DNA from: Pantoea sp. Ep11b
GTDB taxonomy: Bacteria > Pseudomonadota > Gammaproteobacteria > Enterobacterales > Enterobacteriaceae
NCBI RefSeq assembly: GCF_040783975.1
Contig: NZ_CP160631.1
Coordinates: forward strand, 372,001 to 436,000
Length of the DNA: 64,000 nt
Reading direction: 5' to 3'
Shown piece after piece: positions 1 through 13,938 of this stretch (the first letter of the stretch is position 1; each line of letters starts with the position of its first letter). Both the position numbers and the translations under genes were made by a program. Under the pieces are notes generated by a model. The model was not told where the DNA came from, searched no databases, and saw only the letters and a program-made list of their open reading frames with translations.

Positions 1-213
1 GTGCTGCTCACCAAAGCCGATAAACTCGCCTCGGGTGCCCGTAAAGCCCAGCTGAATGTTGTGCGTGAAGCGGCGCTCGGCTTTGCCGGAGATGTACAGG
101 TCGAGCTCTTCTCATCGCTGAAGAAAATTGGCGTGGATAAAGTGCGTCAGAAGCTGGACAGCTGGTTTAACACGCTTGAACCGGCTTATGAGGATCAGGA
201 CGCCGAAGAGTAA
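1..213 (+). CDS. engB: Ribosome biogenesis GTPase EngB (YihA/YsxC), C-terminal part
   Basis: This is the last 70 codons of an EngB-type GTPase, an essential factor for late 50S subunit assembly. The reading frame is open to the window edge, so the start is missing. The G4 guanine-specificity motif TKAD is visible at residues 4-7 of the fragment, and the remaining helix and acidic tail (ending in DAEE) match the E. coli protein as I recall it. It converges on spf and polA, the same arrangement as in E. coli, which supports the call. The G1-G3 motifs lie outside the window. Confidence 0.93.
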   Translation: MLLTKADKLASGARKAQLNVVREAALGFAGDVQVELFSSLKKIGVDKVRQKLDSWFNTLEPAYEDQDAEE

Positions 214-254
214 GGCACTGCCCCGCGCTGCTGAAGCGACGCGGTGAAAAGCCC

Positions 255-363
255 AATAAAAAACGCCCCAGTCACAGAATGACTGGGGCGGCTAAATTCA
301 GCCAAATCCGATTACGTGAAGTAAAAGGTCTGAAAGATAGAACATCTTACCTCTGTACCCTAC
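255..363 (-). ncRNA. spf: Spot 42 small regulatory RNA
   Basis: Read on the minus strand from 363, the sequence starts GTAGGGTACAGAGG and runs 109 bases to a GC-rich hairpin (about 266-289) followed by a run of T. It is nearly identical to E. coli Spot 42 as I recall it, including the total length. Spot 42 is an Hfq-dependent RNA that represses secondary carbon-source genes and is itself repressed by CRP-cAMP in E. coli. Its place just downstream of polA, and convergent with engB, is the conserved position. The 3' hairpin is its terminator. Confidence 0.95.
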
Positions 364-370
364 GCGACGA

Positions 371-398
371 ACTTTACCTGATTTTCTGTGCGTGACAA
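371..398 (-). promoter_or_regulatory. spf sigma-70 promoter
   Basis: On the minus strand TTGTCA (393-398) and TAAAGT (371-376) are separated by 16 bases, and the -10 ends 7 bases before the Spot 42 start at 363. The spacing and position fit a sigma-70 promoter. The rest of the gap up to the polA stop (399-629) holds no convincing gene. Confidence 0.75.
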
Positions 399-629
399 AG
401 GCTTTTTTGTTGCTTACTTACATCAAAAAGGACTTTTTTTACCATGCTCGTCACAGAATTAGCGTTGCGATGTAGTTAAATGACGAGAAAAATGTTTAGC
501 CGATAGGCAGTTAGAAAACCACTCGTGTGTCATACCAGCCTTCGCTCAGCTAAACCGGTTAACCCAACGATTTTCTTATACCTGAGTCCGGGTCGATCCC
601 TCTCATCTGAACCGACCCGCAGCAGGCAA

Positions 630-3416
630 TCAGTGGGCTTCGTCCCAGTTATCGCCCACGCCGACTTCCACCAGCAGCGGCACGTCGAGCCGCACGCTGC
701 CTTCCATCAGCGCCTGGATTTTCTGGCTGGCCTCTTCAACCGCTTCCGCTTTGACCTCGAAGACCAGTTCATCATGAACCTGCATGATCATTCTGACGGT
801 GTCATCGTTTTGCTGCTCAAGCCACGCATCAACAGCAATCATTGCCCGTTTGATGATATCTGCTGCCGTTCCCTGCATCGGCGCATTGATCGCGGCACGT
901 TCGGCGGCTTTACGGCGAATGGCGTTGCCCGATTTAATATCGGGCAGCCAGAGCCGGCGGCCTTCCAGTGTTTCGACATAGCCTTTACTCGCCGCCAGCT
1001 GACGGGTGTTCTCCATATAGCGCAGTACGCCAGGATAACGTTCGAAGTAGAGATCCATATACTTCTTCGCTTCGCCCGCCCCGATATTCAGCTGACGTGA
1101 CAGGCCAAAGGCGCTCATCCCATAGATCAGACCAAAGTTGATCGCCTTGGCACTGCGACGCTGTTCACCGCTGACCTTCTCCAGCGGCACCCCGAACACT
1201 TCCGATGCTGTGGCGCGGTGAATATCTTCGCCCTGAGCAAACGCGTCCAGTAACCCTTTGTCCTGGGAAAGGTGCGCCATAATACGCAGTTCGATCTGCG
1301 AATAGTCCGCAGCCACGATGCGATAACCTTTCGCCGCCACAAAGGCCTGACGAATCCGCCGCCCTTCATCATTGCGAACCGGAATGTTCTGCAGGTTTGG
1401 ATCGGCTGAAGAGAGACGCCCGGTCGCGGTCACGGCCTGATGATACGAGGTGTGCACGCGCCCGCTTATCGGATTGATCATCTGCGGCAACTTATCCGTA
1501 TAGGTCGATTTCAGCTTGGATAAACCGCGATGCTCCAGGATCACTTTTGGCAGCGGATAATCGAGTGCCAGCTCAGCCAGCACCTCTTCACTGGTGGAAG
1601 GCGCACCACCCGGGGTTTTCTTAGTCGGTTTGATGCCCTGTTTTTCAAACAGGATCACCTGGAGCTGTTTGGTGGAGGAGAGATTGAAGGGTTCGCCCGC
1701 CAGCTCATGCGCTTTTAACTCCAGTTCTGCCAGGCGTGCCGTCAGCTCTTTCGAGTGTTGCGCCAGTATGCCCTGATCGATCAATACGCCATTACGCTCT
1801 ATCCGGGAGATCACGGTCAGCAGCGGCATCTCGATCTGCTCGAAAACGTTCTTCGGCCCCGCTTCTTTCTCCAGCTCTGGCCACATCTTCAGATGCAGCT
1901 GCAGGGTGACATCGGCATCTTCAGCCGCATAGTGCGAAGCCTGTTCCAGTGCAATCTGGTTGAAGGTCAGCTGATTTTTGCCTTTGCCGGCGATCTCCTG
2001 GAAGGTGATCGTCTTGTGGTGAAGCCAGCGTGCGGCCAGGCTGTCCATATCATGCTTGCCCACCACGCTGTTCAGAATGTAGGACTCAAGCATGGTGTCG
2101 AATCTGATGCCCGCCAGTTCGATGTCGTAGTTCTTCAGCACGCCACGGTCATACTTCAGGTTCTGACCCACTTTCCAGACGCTGTCATCTTCCAGCAGAG
2201 GTTTAAGCTGCGCCAGCACGGCCGCGCGATCCAGTTGATCAGGCGCATCGAGATAGTCATGGGCAACCGGCAGATAGGCGGCTTCCCCGGGGGCAATGGC
2301 GAAACTGATGCCAACGATGCTGGCGCTCAGGGTGTCCAGCGCATCGGTTTCCAGGTCAAAGGCAAAGACGTCGCTGTTTTTCAGCTTCTCCAGCCAGGTT
2401 TCAAACAGCGCCTGGTCCAGGATAGTGACATATCCTTCTGATGAGAGAACGCTGCGGGTTTCGACCGCAGGGGCTGGCTCATCGGCCAGGGCTTTCTGCG
2501 CCTGGGTGTTGCTCTTTTTGCCCTGCAGCCATTTGCCCTCCTGCAGATCGCTCAGCCAGCGTTTAAACTCATAACGGCTGAACAGAGCCTGCAGTGCCTC
2601 CACATCCGGTTCAGTGACCGTGAGCGCCTCGCACGGCTGCTCCAGCTCAACATCGGTCTTAATGGTCGCCAGCTGGTAGGAGAGAAAGGCCACATCGCGA
2701 TTCTGTTCGAGTTTCGTCGCCATGGTTTTCGCACCACGGAACGAAAGATCGGCAACCTTATCCAGATTGTCATAGATCGTCTTCATGCTGCCCAGCCCCT
2801 GCAGCAGCGCCTGCGCGGTTTTCTCACCCACGCCCGGTACACCGGGAATGTTGTCCGAGCTGTCGCCCATCATGGCGAGGAAATCGATGATCAGCGCAGG
2901 GGGAACACCATATTTGTTCTCTACCTCTTCCGGCCCGAGAATGGTGTTTGTCATGGTGTTGATCAGCGTAATGCCTGGCGTGACCAGCTGGGCCATATCT
3001 TTGTCGCCCGTACTGATCAGCACCGGGAGACCTTTTTTCTCCGCTTCCAGCGCCAGCGTACCGATTACATCATCAGCCTCAACGCCGCTCACCGCCAGCA
3101 GCGGCAGCCCCATCGCCCGCACCATCTCATGGAGCGGCTCGATCTGCGCACGCAGATCGTCAGGCATCGGGGGACGGTGAGATTTGTAATGCTCAAACAG
3201 CTCGTCCCGGAAGGTTTTGCCTTTGGCATCGAACACCACAGCAACGTGACTCGGATTATATTGCGCCAGCAGGCTTTTCAGCATGTTGAGCACGCCGTAC
3301 ATGGCGCCAGTGGGTTCACCTGCACTATTGGTCAGCGGCGGAAACGCGTGATACGCGCGATAAAGATAGGATGAGCCATCAACCAGAATCAGGGGATTTT
3401 CTGCAATTTGCGCCAT
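630..3416 (-). CDS. polA: DNA polymerase I
   Basis: PolA removes RNA primers and fills gaps in lagging-strand synthesis and excision repair. The product is 928 residues, exactly the E. coli length. The order is an N-terminal 5'-3' exonuclease (about 1-290, with [13 protein letters not shown] and ISTGDKD), a 3'-5' proofreading domain (about 325-520, with exonuclease motif [10 protein letters not shown]) and the polymerase domain: motif A DYSQIELR, motif [15 protein letters not shown] and motif C VHDEL, whose aspartate is residue 882. All catalytic motifs are intact. It is followed by spf, as in E. coli. The Shine-Dalgarno before the ATG is weak. Its upstream region carries a TATAAT -10 box and DnaA boxes (see separate entries). 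Confidence 0.99.
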   Translation of the reverse strand: MAQIAENPLILVDGSSYLYRAYHAFPPLTNSAGEPTGAMYGVLNMLKSLLAQYNPSHVAVVFDAKGKTFRDELFEHYKSHRPPMPDDLRAQIEPLHEMVRAMGLPLLAVSGVEADDVIGTLALEAEKKGLPVLISTGDKDMAQLVTPGITLINTMTNTILGPEEVENKYGVPPALIIDFLAMMGDSSDNIPGVPGVGEKTAQALLQGLGSMKTIYDNLDKVADLSFRGAKTMATKLEQNRDVAFLSYQLATIKTDVELEQPCEALTVTEPDVEALQALFSRYEFKRWLSDLQEGKWLQGKKSNTQAQKALADEPAPAVETRSVLSSEGYVTILDQALFETWLEKLKNSDVFAFDLETDALDTLSASIVGISFAIAPGEAAYLPVAHDYLDAPDQLDRAAVLAQLKPLLEDDSVWKVGQNLKYDRGVLKNYDIELAGIRFDTMLESYILNSVVGKHDMDSLAARWLHHKTITFQEIAGKGKNQLTFNQIALEQASHYAAEDADVTLQLHLKMWPELEKEAGPKNVFEQIEMPLLTVISRIERNGVLIDQGILAQHSKELTARLAELELKAHELAGEPFNLSSTKQLQVILFEKQGIKPTKKTPGGAPSTSEEVLAELALDYPLPKVILEHRGLSKLKSTYTDKLPQMINPISGRVHTSYHQAVTATGRLSSADPNLQNIPVRNDEGRRIRQAFVAAKGYRIVAADYSQIELRIMAHLSQDKGLLDAFAQGEDIHRATASEVFGVPLEKVSGEQRRSAKAINFGLIYGMSAFGLSRQLNIGAGEAKKYMDLYFERYPGVLRYMENTRQLAASKGYVETLEGRRLWLPDIKSGNAIRRKAAERAAINAPMQGTAADIIKRAMIAVDAWLEQQNDDTVRMIMQVHDELVFEVKAEAVEEASQKIQALMEGSVRLDVPLLVEVGVGDNWDEAH

Positions 3417-3545
3417 AAGTCTGTGTCGTCTTCGTTGCGATGAGTTGGGTTATAAGGATGCCACAACCTGGCAGAAATGGTGAACTAAGGCGTACCGCGC
3501 CAGGTTTTTTTCATGCTTCCGGAAGCCGGATCGCAACGATCGTTC

Positions 3546-3574
3546 TGTGGATAACTTTGTGCGTAAAAATTATA
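3546..3574 (-). promoter_or_regulatory. Candidate polA promoter -10 with DnaA box
   Basis: On the minus strand a perfect -10 hexamer TATAAT lies at 3569-3574 with no good -35. A perfect DnaA box (TTATCCACA on the minus strand) follows at 3546-3554, near +8 to +16 of the expected transcript. A one-mismatch box (TGTGGATAT on the plus strand) lies further upstream at 3688-3696. The 378-base gap 3417-3794 also holds an imperfect inverted repeat with GATC ends at 3658-3682. I see no gene in this gap. Confidence 0.5.
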
Positions 3575-3747
3575 ACGGCCTGCTTTTCAGGGATCCGTAC
3601 AATTCAGCATCAAATAAAAACCAATACTTTCAATTGTTTATTTTATTTCCGTGACCCGATCGCTATTTTTAATAGCGCGATCCCTTGTGTGGATATTAAA
3701 TTTATGCCCTGGAAATGGACAAAAAGCAGACGGATGTTCAAAAGCCC

Positions 3748-3772
3748 AAAAAAAACGCCAGCAGCGCTGACG
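3748..3772 (-). terminator. Rho-independent terminator of dsbA
   Basis: On the minus strand a 7-bp stem (3756-3762 with 3766-3772, one G-T pair, 3-base loop) is followed directly by eight T residues. It begins 22 bases after the dsbA stop and should end the srkA-dsbA transcript. Confidence 0.85.
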
Positions 3773-3794
3773 TTTAATGGAAGGGTGAAGCCGA

Positions 3795-4424
3795 TTACTT
3801 CTGGCTTACAAGGAATTTAACCACGTTCGCATAGTCCGCGACGAAATTATCCATAGAGCTGGTATCCAGACCGCCGTTGTTCACCATGTATTTGCCGTTG
3901 ACGAACATGGCAGGCACACCGCGAAGATCCACATCCGCAGCGGCTTTCTGCTGCTGCGCTACCAGGGCTTTAACCGCAAAGCTGTTCCAGGCCGCATCAT
4001 AATCCGCAGCAGAGATACCGGCCGCCTGGACAAAGGTCGCTTTCAGGCTGGCAGGATCGGTAATGGTCTGGGTTTTCTGGATGCCATCGAAAATAGGTGC
4101 CGTGACTTTATCTTCCACGCCCAGCGCCATCGCGACAGCCCAGGCCTGAGTTACGACCGGACCCAGATCGCCGCCAAGGAAATCAACATGATATTTCACC
4201 AGTTTAACGTCAGCAGGCAGATTCTTTTTCACCGCGTCATTGACGTGATAAATGCGTTCAAACTGATAGCAGTGCGGGCAGAAGAAGGAGAAGAACTCCA
4301 TCACCTGAGGTTCGCCAGCTACCGGCTTCTGCAGATTCACATATTGTTTACCTTCAGTGAACTGGGCAGCAGACGCGCTGAATGCCAGCACTAAACCCAT
4401 CAGTGCAAACCAAATTTTCTTCAT
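3795..4424 (-). CDS. dsbA: Periplasmic thiol:disulfide oxidoreductase DsbA
   Basis: DsbA puts disulfide bonds into proteins newly exported to the periplasm and is re-oxidised by DsbB. The 209-residue product has a signal peptide (about 1-19, likely cleaved after SASA) and a thioredoxin fold with the active site C49-P-H-C52. The cis-proline loop is seen in [10 protein letters not shown]. Length is that of the family (208 in E. coli). It follows srkA with a 26-base gap and has a strong AGGAG ribosome site. In E. coli the pair is co-transcribed and Cpx-responsive; I see no clear CpxR box here. Confidence 0.98.
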   Translation of the reverse strand: MKKIWFALMGLVLAFSASAAQFTEGKQYVNLQKPVAGEPQVMEFFSFFCPHCYQFERIYHVNDAVKKNLPADVKLVKYHVDFLGGDLGPVVTQAWAVAMALGVEDKVTAPIFDGIQKTQTITDPASLKATFVQAAGISAADYDAAWNSFAVKALVAQQQKAAADVDLRGVPAMFVNGKYMVNNGGLDTSSMDNFVADYANVVKFLVSQK

Positions 4425-4450
4425 CGTGAAAAAATCTCCTGACTACGTCA

Positions 4451-5437
4451 TTAATATTGCGGTGTCAGCTGCAGAGGAGGTTCCTGCAACAGCTTCTCCT
4501 GCTCGGTAAAGAGTGAAATCTGCCTGCGCCAGAAATCTTCATCTGTCATCCAGGGAAACGCGCGCGGAAAAGCGGGATCCTCCCAGCGTCGGACAACCCA
4601 GGCCAGATAATAAACCATGCGCATGGCGCGTAAAGGCTCAATCAGTGACAATTCATTAATATCGAAGTCACTGAATTCGCTGTACGCCTCCAGCAGGATA
4701 TCCCACTGAATACGCTGTTCCTGCCGGTCGCCGTTAACCAGCATCCAGAGATCCTGCACAGCGGGGCCGTTACGAGCGTCATCCAGATCGACGAATAACG
4801 GCCCGTCACGCCACAGGATATTACCCGGATGGCAGTCCCCATGTAATCGTAGCGGCTGCCACGCAGTGTGCCACTGTTGCTGCAGCGTGTTTCCCAGCTT
4901 ATCGACAGCCTGTAGCAGGGGGGCTTTGAGCGATTCAGGAACGAGCAGAGCGCGCTCCAGCACCTGCCGGGGTTCATGCAGATATTCTTCCAGCCCTATA
5001 GCTGGCCGATGGCTGAAAAGGGCTTTACGCCCGGTCTGATGAATGCGCCCCAGAAAACGGCCAACCCACTCCATCTGATCTTCGTTGTCTGTCTCATACT
5101 GCCGCCCGCCGAGACTGGGAAAGACAGCAAAAAAGAAGCCCGCGTGACTGTGCAATGACTCGCCCTGCAATCGTAGCGGCGCGGCAACCGGCACTTCGTC
5201 AGCCAGCAGGTCATGCGCAAACTGATGCTCTTCCGCGATCTGTTCCGCACGCCAGCGCTGCGGACGGTAAAACTTTGCGACGTAGCGGCGTTTTTCATCA
5301 TCGCTGAACTGGTAAACCCTGTTTTCATAACTGTTCAGGGCTGTCAGGCCTGATTCGACGCGGATCCCGGTCTCCCACAGCGCATCCAGAAGCACGTCAG
5401 GATTCAGAGTCTGGAAGTTAAAAGCAGCGTCGCTCAT
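4451..5437 (-). CDS. srkA: Stress response kinase A (YihE/RdoA)
   Basis: SrkA is a cytoplasmic Ser/Thr kinase of the choline-kinase/APH-like fold that counters stress-induced cell death in E. coli. The product is 328 residues, the expected size. The catalytic loop HGDCHPGN places the catalytic aspartate at residue 201, and the metal-binding VDLDDA motif has D217. These match the two key aspartates known for the E. coli enzyme. It lies between yihD and dsbA, in the same order and direction as in E. coli. Confidence 0.96.
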   Translation of the reverse strand: MSDAAFNFQTLNPDVLLDALWETGIRVESGLTALNSYENRVYQFSDDEKRRYVAKFYRPQRWRAEQIAEEHQFAHDLLADEVPVAAPLRLQGESLHSHAGFFFAVFPSLGGRQYETDNEDQMEWVGRFLGRIHQTGRKALFSHRPAIGLEEYLHEPRQVLERALLVPESLKAPLLQAVDKLGNTLQQQWHTAWQPLRLHGDCHPGNILWRDGPLFVDLDDARNGPAVQDLWMLVNGDRQEQRIQWDILLEAYSEFSDFDINELSLIEPLRAMRMVYYLAWVVRRWEDPAFPRAFPWMTDEDFWRRQISLFTEQEKLLQEPPLQLTPQY

Positions 5438-5482
5438 GATGTTACCTGTAGTTGCCCTTGCATTTAGCTGCCAAGGATAACA

Positions 5483-5758
5483 TTACTCGTCCGGTTTAAT
5501 GACCCCCCGTGCGCGCAGCAGGGCGGTTTTGAAATCAACTTCATAATCTTTTTTCAGGCCCGGAATCGCATCATCGCGGGCGGAGTCACGCATTTTGAGA
5601 TGGTAAATTAATACATCGTCCGTTAATTCACTTAACGGGCCACGGAAACCAGATTCCTGAGCCAGTTTCTGCAAAAATGTGACCAGATTGAGGTCTGGCT
5701 CTTTTTGCCAGGCGGGTTGCAGCAGCGCAAGCAGTTCATTTAAACGATGACATTTCAT
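5483..5758 (-). CDS. yihD: Conserved small protein YihD
   Basis: A 91-residue protein of the YihD family, whose function is not known. I chose the ATG at 5758 (MKCHRLNE), because a good ribosome site (GGAG, 8-9 bases upstream) fits it and the E. coli protein begins at the same place. A longer frame from 5776 would put the ribosome site inside the gene. The most conserved stretch is [18 protein letters not shown], followed by [14 protein letters not shown] near the end. It is divergent from mobA and upstream of srkA, as in E. coli. Confidence 0.93.
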   Translation of the reverse strand: MKCHRLNELLALLQPAWQKEPDLNLVTFLQKLAQESGFRGPLSELTDDVLIYHLKMRDSARDDAIPGLKKDYEVDFKTALLRARGVIKPDE

Positions 5759-5802
5759 TTCGTTTTCTCCTTTCACAACGACTTATCAGCGAGGGCAGAC
5801 GC

Positions 5803-6369
5803 ATGACGACAGTAACCGGCATCATTCTGGCCGGTGGTCAGGGCCGCCGTATGGGTGGTCAGGACAAGGGATTAGTGCAACTCAATGGCAGGCCGCTTTA
5901 TGAGCATGTTCTTGAACGGTTCAGGCCACAGGTCAACATTGTCATGATTAATGCGAATCGTAATATTGATCGCTATCAGTTAAGCGGGTGTCGGGTGATT
6001 CAGGATCTCGTCGGGGATTATCCTGGCCCGCTGGCTGGCATCTATAGTGCATTGCGCGCTATTGATGATGAATGGGCAGCGTTCTGTTCCTGCGATACGC
6101 CAGCCATTCCGCTTAACTTTGTTGAAAAGCTGGCCGGACAGCGCGGAGCAGCACCGGCGGTCTGGGTTCGTTCGGCGTCGCGCGACCACCCGACGCTGGC
6201 CCTGGTTCACCGGAAACTGGCGGCACCGCTTCAGGCATATCTGGAGGCGGGTGAACGGCGTCTTATGCACTTCCTGCGCGACCATGGCGGTCATGCTGTT
6301 CAGCTGGATGATGATGAGTCGGCTTTCCGCAATATCAATACACCTGAGGATCTGAAGGAGAGACGCTGA
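5803..6369 (+). CDS. mobA: Molybdenum cofactor guanylyltransferase MobA
   Basis: MobA links GMP to molybdopterin to make the guanine dinucleotide cofactor used by DMSO-reductase-family enzymes. The 188-residue product has the nucleotidyltransferase signature LAGGQGRRMGGQDKG near residues 9-23, the metal-site motif CDTP and a FRNINTPEDL end typical of the family. It begins the mobA-mobB pair, with a single base between the mobA stop and the mobB start, so the two are translationally linked. It lies divergently from yihD, as in E. coli. Confidence 0.97.
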   Translation: MTTVTGIILAGGQGRRMGGQDKGLVQLNGRPLYEHVLERFRPQVNIVMINANRNIDRYQLSGCRVIQDLVGDYPGPLAGIYSALRAIDDEWAAFCSCDTPAIPLNFVEKLAGQRGAAPAVWVRSASRDHPTLALVHRKLAAPLQAYLEAGERRLMHFLRDHGGHAVQLDDDESAFRNINTPEDLKERR

Positions 6370-6370
6370 G

Positions 6371-6877
6371 ATGGCATTACCCCTGCTTGCTATTACAGGC
6401 TGGAGCGGAACCGGAAAAACGACGCTGCTACAGCAGGTGATCCCCCTGCTGGCCAGTAAAGGGATTCGCGCCGGGCTGATTAAGCATACCCATCATCAGA
6501 TGGATATTGATACACCCGGCAAAGATAGCTATCTGCTCAGAAAGGCGGGAGCCCGTCAGGTCATCGTGGCAAGCGCGCAGCGGTGGGCATTGATGTGTGA
6601 GACGCCGGAAGAGCCCTCTGTTAATCTGCCTTATCTGCTGAGCCGCATGGATCCCTCTGTGCTGGAGATTGTGCTGGTCGAAGGCTTCAAAGATGAACCC
6701 GTGCCTAAAATTGTGCTCTGGCGCGCCGGGATTAAAGGAGGCGTCGGTGAACTGCTTGATGAGCATGTTATCGCGGTGGCCAGCGATCAGAAACTGGATC
6801 TGGCGCTACCCGTTCTGGATCTGAACAGCCCGGAAAACGTGGCAGATTTTATTGCTGAGTGGCTGAAAAAACGTTGA
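6371..6877 (+). CDS. mobB: Molybdopterin-guanine dinucleotide biosynthesis adaptor MobB
   Basis: MobB is a GTP-binding partner of MobA that improves but is not essential for cofactor guanylation. The 168-residue product has a P-loop GWSGTGKTT at residues 11-19 and the family motif KHTHHQMDIDTPGKDS. Its start lies one base after the mobA stop. It faces the 3' end of the rRNA operon, and the shared hairpin at 6924-6945 separates the two convergent transcripts. Confidence 0.96.
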   Translation: MALPLLAITGWSGTGKTTLLQQVIPLLASKGIRAGLIKHTHHQMDIDTPGKDSYLLRKAGARQVIVASAQRWALMCETPEEPSVNLPYLLSRMDPSVLEIVLVEGFKDEPVPKIVLWRAGIKGGVGELLDEHVIAVASDQKLDLALPVLDLNSPENVADFIAEWLKKR

Positions 6878-6917
6878 AGAAGGCGAGACTGATACGTTTT
6901 TCACGATCGACGGACGT

Positions 6918-6945
6918 AAAAAAGCCCCGCACTCGCGTGCGGGGC
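6918..6945 (-). terminator. Terminator of the rRNA operon, also facing mobB
   Basis: An 8-bp GC-rich stem (6924-6931 with 6938-6945) is followed on the minus strand by six T residues (6918-6923), 16 bases after the 5S gene. On the plus strand it is followed by TTCTT, so it may act weakly for mobB too. Confidence 0.88.
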
Positions 6946-6960
6946 TTCTTCACTTGTACA

Positions 6961-7080
6961 GTGCCTGGCAGTTCCCTACTCTCGCATGGGGAGGCCCCAC
7001 ACTACCATCGGCGCTACGGCGTTTCACTTCTGAGTTCGGCATGGGGTCAGGTGGGACCACCGCGCTAAAGCCGCCAGGCA
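6961..7080 (-). rRNA. rrf: 5S ribosomal RNA
   Basis: A 120-base segment whose minus strand starts TGCCTGGCGG and whose end pairs with the start (CTGCCAGGCA), giving the helix I of 5S rRNA. It matches E. coli 5S closely over the whole length, including CCCCATGCCGAACTCAG. It is the last gene of the operon; no tRNA follows it. Confidence 0.97.
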
Positions 7081-7167
7081 GATTCTGTCTTCCGCGCCGC
7101 CACAGGGCCGCGCAGATTATCCGGTTCAGGCTGAAAATCGTCTCTCAAAAAACGCCTCTGGCGTTGT

Positions 7168-10072
<2,905 letters not shown>

Positions 10073-10200
10073 TCACAACCCACAGGCGTTTTTCAACGCT
10101 GCAGACTGCAAGCATTTGAGAGACCCGACCGTATCGCCTTGTCACCCCTTATTACGGAGGGATGACGCGCTACGTCGTTTCAATTTTCAGCTTGTTCCGG

Positions 10201-10214
10201 ATTGTTAAAGAGCA
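10201..10214 (-). promoter_or_regulatory. boxA antitermination site in the 16S-23S spacer
   Basis: The minus strand reads TGCTCTTTAACAAT, identical to the boxA of the leader at 12157-12170. NusB-S10 binds this RNA site to prevent Rho termination in rRNA operons. Confidence 0.9.
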
Positions 10215-10300
10215 AATATCTCAAACGCGCCTCCGCCGCTTACGCAGCCGAACCGGTTTTGAGATACTGTGGAGACACCTTTCACCTGTCACCAAGCAGG

Positions 10301-10375
10301 TGGCGTCCCCTAGGGGATTCGAACCCCTGTTGCCGCCGTGAAAGGGCGGAGTCCTAACCGCTAGACGAAGGGGAC
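10301..10375 (-). tRNA. gltU: tRNA-Glu (anticodon TTC)
   Basis: A 75-base tRNA in the 16S-23S spacer. The minus strand starts GTCCCCTTCG and ends in an encoded CCA (GGGGACGCCA). The anticodon stem CCGCC/GGCGG closes the loop CTTTCAC, giving anticodon TTC (plus-strand 10340-10342). The T arm GGGGTTCGAATCCCC is intact. A single tRNA-Glu spacer is the type found in E. coli rrnB, rrnC, rrnE and rrnG. The symbol is assigned from the rrnC-like upstream flank. Confidence 0.97.
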
Positions 10376-10463
10376 ACGATAGTGTCACGACTTCGCAGCC
10401 GTCCTGCTCATTACTTTTTATCAGACAATCTGTGTGAGCACTGCGCGGAGAGGTATCTTAAGG

Positions 10464-12003
<1,540 letters not shown>

Positions 12004-12156
12004 AAAGTTTGATTTGCTGGAACCAGTCCAGCGGTGCTCATCTGTAAAACGTCATAATGAATTTCATTATGTGTTCACTCGTGAGGCTTTGATATTTTTT
12101 TGCGTCCGGAGACGCTGATATCAATCCTGCGAGTGCCCACACAGATTGTCTGATAA

Positions 12157-12170
12157 ATTGTTAAAGAGCA
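12157..12170 (-). promoter_or_regulatory. boxA antitermination site in the rRNA leader
   Basis: The minus strand reads TGCTCTTTAACAAT, followed by the typical enterobacterial leader sequence. It allows formation of the rRNA antitermination complex. The leader from 12004 to 12209 contains no gene. Confidence 0.92.
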
Positions 12171-12209
12171 GTGCGAACAGTGCGTTAGCGTCCTGTCGCG
12201 AGGTGGCGT

Positions 12210-12237
12210 ATATTACGCTTTCCTCCTTCAGAGTCAA
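12210..12237 (-). promoter_or_regulatory. rRNA operon promoter P2
   Basis: On the minus strand TTGACT (12232-12237) and TAATAT (12210-12215) are 16 bases apart. The sequence resembles E. coli rrn P2, which gives basal rRNA synthesis. Confidence 0.88.
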
Positions 12238-12328
12238 CCTCTTTTTTTCAGAAGTTTTCTCCGGCGGCGCAGTTTCCTGTGCCTTCAACGCGCTTCCCGT
12301 TGCCGGTGTGCCGTGTTGATGGAGGCGC

Positions 12329-12380
12329 ATTATAGGGAGTTTCGCCGGGCTGACAAGCGTTTCTTTAAATTAATTTACTG
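12329..12380 (-). promoter_or_regulatory. rRNA operon promoter P1 with UP element
   Basis: On the minus strand TTGTCA (12351-12356) and a perfect TATAAT (12329-12334) are 16 bases apart, followed by the GC-rich discriminator GCGCCTCC typical of ppGpp/DksA-controlled stable-RNA promoters. An A/T-rich UP element (AAATTAATTTAAAGAAA) lies just upstream of the -35. P1 is 119 bases upstream of P2, as in E. coli. Upstream Fis sites are likely but I could not place them with confidence. Confidence 0.9.
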
Positions 12381-12537
12381 AGCGCCTCTTTTTTAAACGA
12401 ACGGCTTAAAAAGCGACATTTAATGGCCGAATAGCGCACAAATATCGCCATGAAACGTTGTAAAGAGACCTGATGTGGCTGAAGGCTGGTGCTATTATTT
12501 TGCTTCTTCTCGCAGGAAACCCCAGGAAGGATACTCA

Positions 12538-13938
12538 ATGATCAGATCTGCGCGCAGCATGGCTGGTTTGCCATGGATAGCGGCGATGGCCTTTTTTATG
12601 CAGTCGCTTGATGCCACCATACTGAATACTGCCCTGCCCGCTATCGCCACCAGCCTCGACCGTTCTCCCCTCGCTATGCAATCTGCTGTTATCAGCTACA
12701 CCCTGACCGTTGCGATGCTGATCCCGGTCAGCGGCTGGCTGGCCGATCGCTTCGGCACCCGCCGGGTGTTTATCATTGCGGTTTCCCTTTTTACCTTCGG
12801 ATCACTGGCCTGCGCGCTGTCGCCAACGCTCCAGGTGCTGGTCATATCACGCGTCGTGCAGGGCATAGGGGGCGCCATGATGATGCCGGTCGCACGACTC
12901 GCGCTGCTGCGCGCCTACCCGCGCAGTGAACTGCTGCCGGTGCTCAACTTTGTGACCATGCCCGGATTAGTCGGTCCGATCCTGGGTCCGCTGCTGGGCG
13001 GCGTGCTGGTAACCTATGCGACGTGGCACTGGATCTTCCTGATTAATATTCCGATAGGCATCATGGGCATTGTCTACGCCCGTAAATATATGCCGGACTT
13101 CACTACCCCTAAACGCCGCTTCGACTTTTTCGGCTTTCTGCTGTTCGGAGCCGGACTGGTGATGATCTCGATCGGGATTGAGCTGTTTGGCGAACGCGTG
13201 GTTTCTGCCTGGCTGGCGGGCGGAATATTATTCAGCGGCATTGTGCTGTTGCTTCTTTATATCGTGCATGCCCGGCGTCACCCTTCGCCGCTGATTAATC
13301 TGCCGATGTTTAAAACCCGCACCTTCTCCGTCGGCATCGGCGGCAACATAGCATCCCGTCTCGGAACCGGCTGCGTGCCATTTTTAATGCCGCTCATGTT
13401 ACAGGTGGGTTTTGGCTACTCTGCGATTATTGCCGGCTGCATGATGGCGCCTGTCGCCATCGGTTCAATACTGGCGAAATCGACGGTGACCCAGCTGCTG
13501 CGCTGGCTGGGCTATCGTCGCCTGCTGGTCGGCATCACAACGATTATTGGTATTCTGATCGCCAGCTTCTCTCTGCAGTCTCCGGCAGAAAGCATCATCG
13601 TGCTGCTACTTCCGCTGTTTATTCTCGGCATGGCCATGTCAACGCAGTTCACCGCCATGAATACCATTACGCTGGCCGATCTGGATGACGATAACGCCAG
13701 TGGCGGTAACAGCGTGCTGGCCGTGACGCAGCAGCTGGCCATCAGTTTTGGTGTGGCGGTCAGTGCAGCCGTGCTCCGCTTCTATCAGGAGTTTGAAACG
13801 AGCACCATTTCCCAGTTTCACGCCACGTTCCTGACGATGGGGGTAGTGACGGTGCTGTCGGCGCTGACCTTTATGCTGCTGAAAAACGGAGATGGACGAA
13901 ATCTGATTAGCGATCGCGATAAGAAGAAAAAGCGTTAG
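12538..13938 (+). CDS. hsrA: Multidrug-type MFS exporter HsrA (DHA2 family)
   Basis: A 466-residue inner-membrane protein with about 14 predicted helices, as in drug:proton antiporters of the DHA2 family. The motif A-like loop [13 protein letters not shown] and the DHA signature near ...[14 protein letters not shown] are visible. I chose the ATG at 12538 because AGGAAGG lies 7 bases upstream; the frame is open further back to 12475 without a ribosome site. In E. coli hsrA lies next to rbsR and upstream of rrnC, the same order as here. The substrate is not established. Its stop codon overlaps the stop of the convergent rbsR. Confidence 0.9.
   Translation: MIRSARSMAGLPWIAAMAFFMQSLDATILNTALPAIATSLDRSPLAMQSAVISYTLTVAMLIPVSGWLADRFGTRRVFIIAVSLFTFGSLACALSPTLQVLVISRVVQGIGGAMMMPVARLALLRAYPRSELLPVLNFVTMPGLVGPILGPLLGGVLVTYATWHWIFLINIPIGIMGIVYARKYMPDFTTPKRRFDFFGFLLFGAGLVMISIGIELFGERVVSAWLAGGILFSGIVLLLLYIVHARRHPSPLINLPMFKTRTFSVGIGGNIASRLGTGCVPFLMPLMLQVGFGYSAIIAGCMMAPVAIGSILAKSTVTQLLRWLGYRRLLVGITTIIGILIASFSLQSPAESIIVLLLPLFILGMAMSTQFTAMNTITLADLDDDNASGGNSVLAVTQQLAISFGVAVSAAVLRFYQEFETSTISQFHATFLTMGVVTVLSALTFMLLKNGDGRNLISDRDKKKKR

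Noticed and set aside
440..460. TGTGA half-site upstream of spf as a CRP site
   Set aside because: The second half-site is not recognisable and the position (near -90) is uncertain.
589..619. 7-bp inverted repeat just after polA as its terminator
   Set aside because: The loop is 17 bases and no T run follows on the minus strand; polA transcripts may read through toward spf.
525..1100. 191-codon open frame antisense to the end of polA
   Set aside because: It covers the polymerase motifs of polA on the other strand and has no ribosome site.
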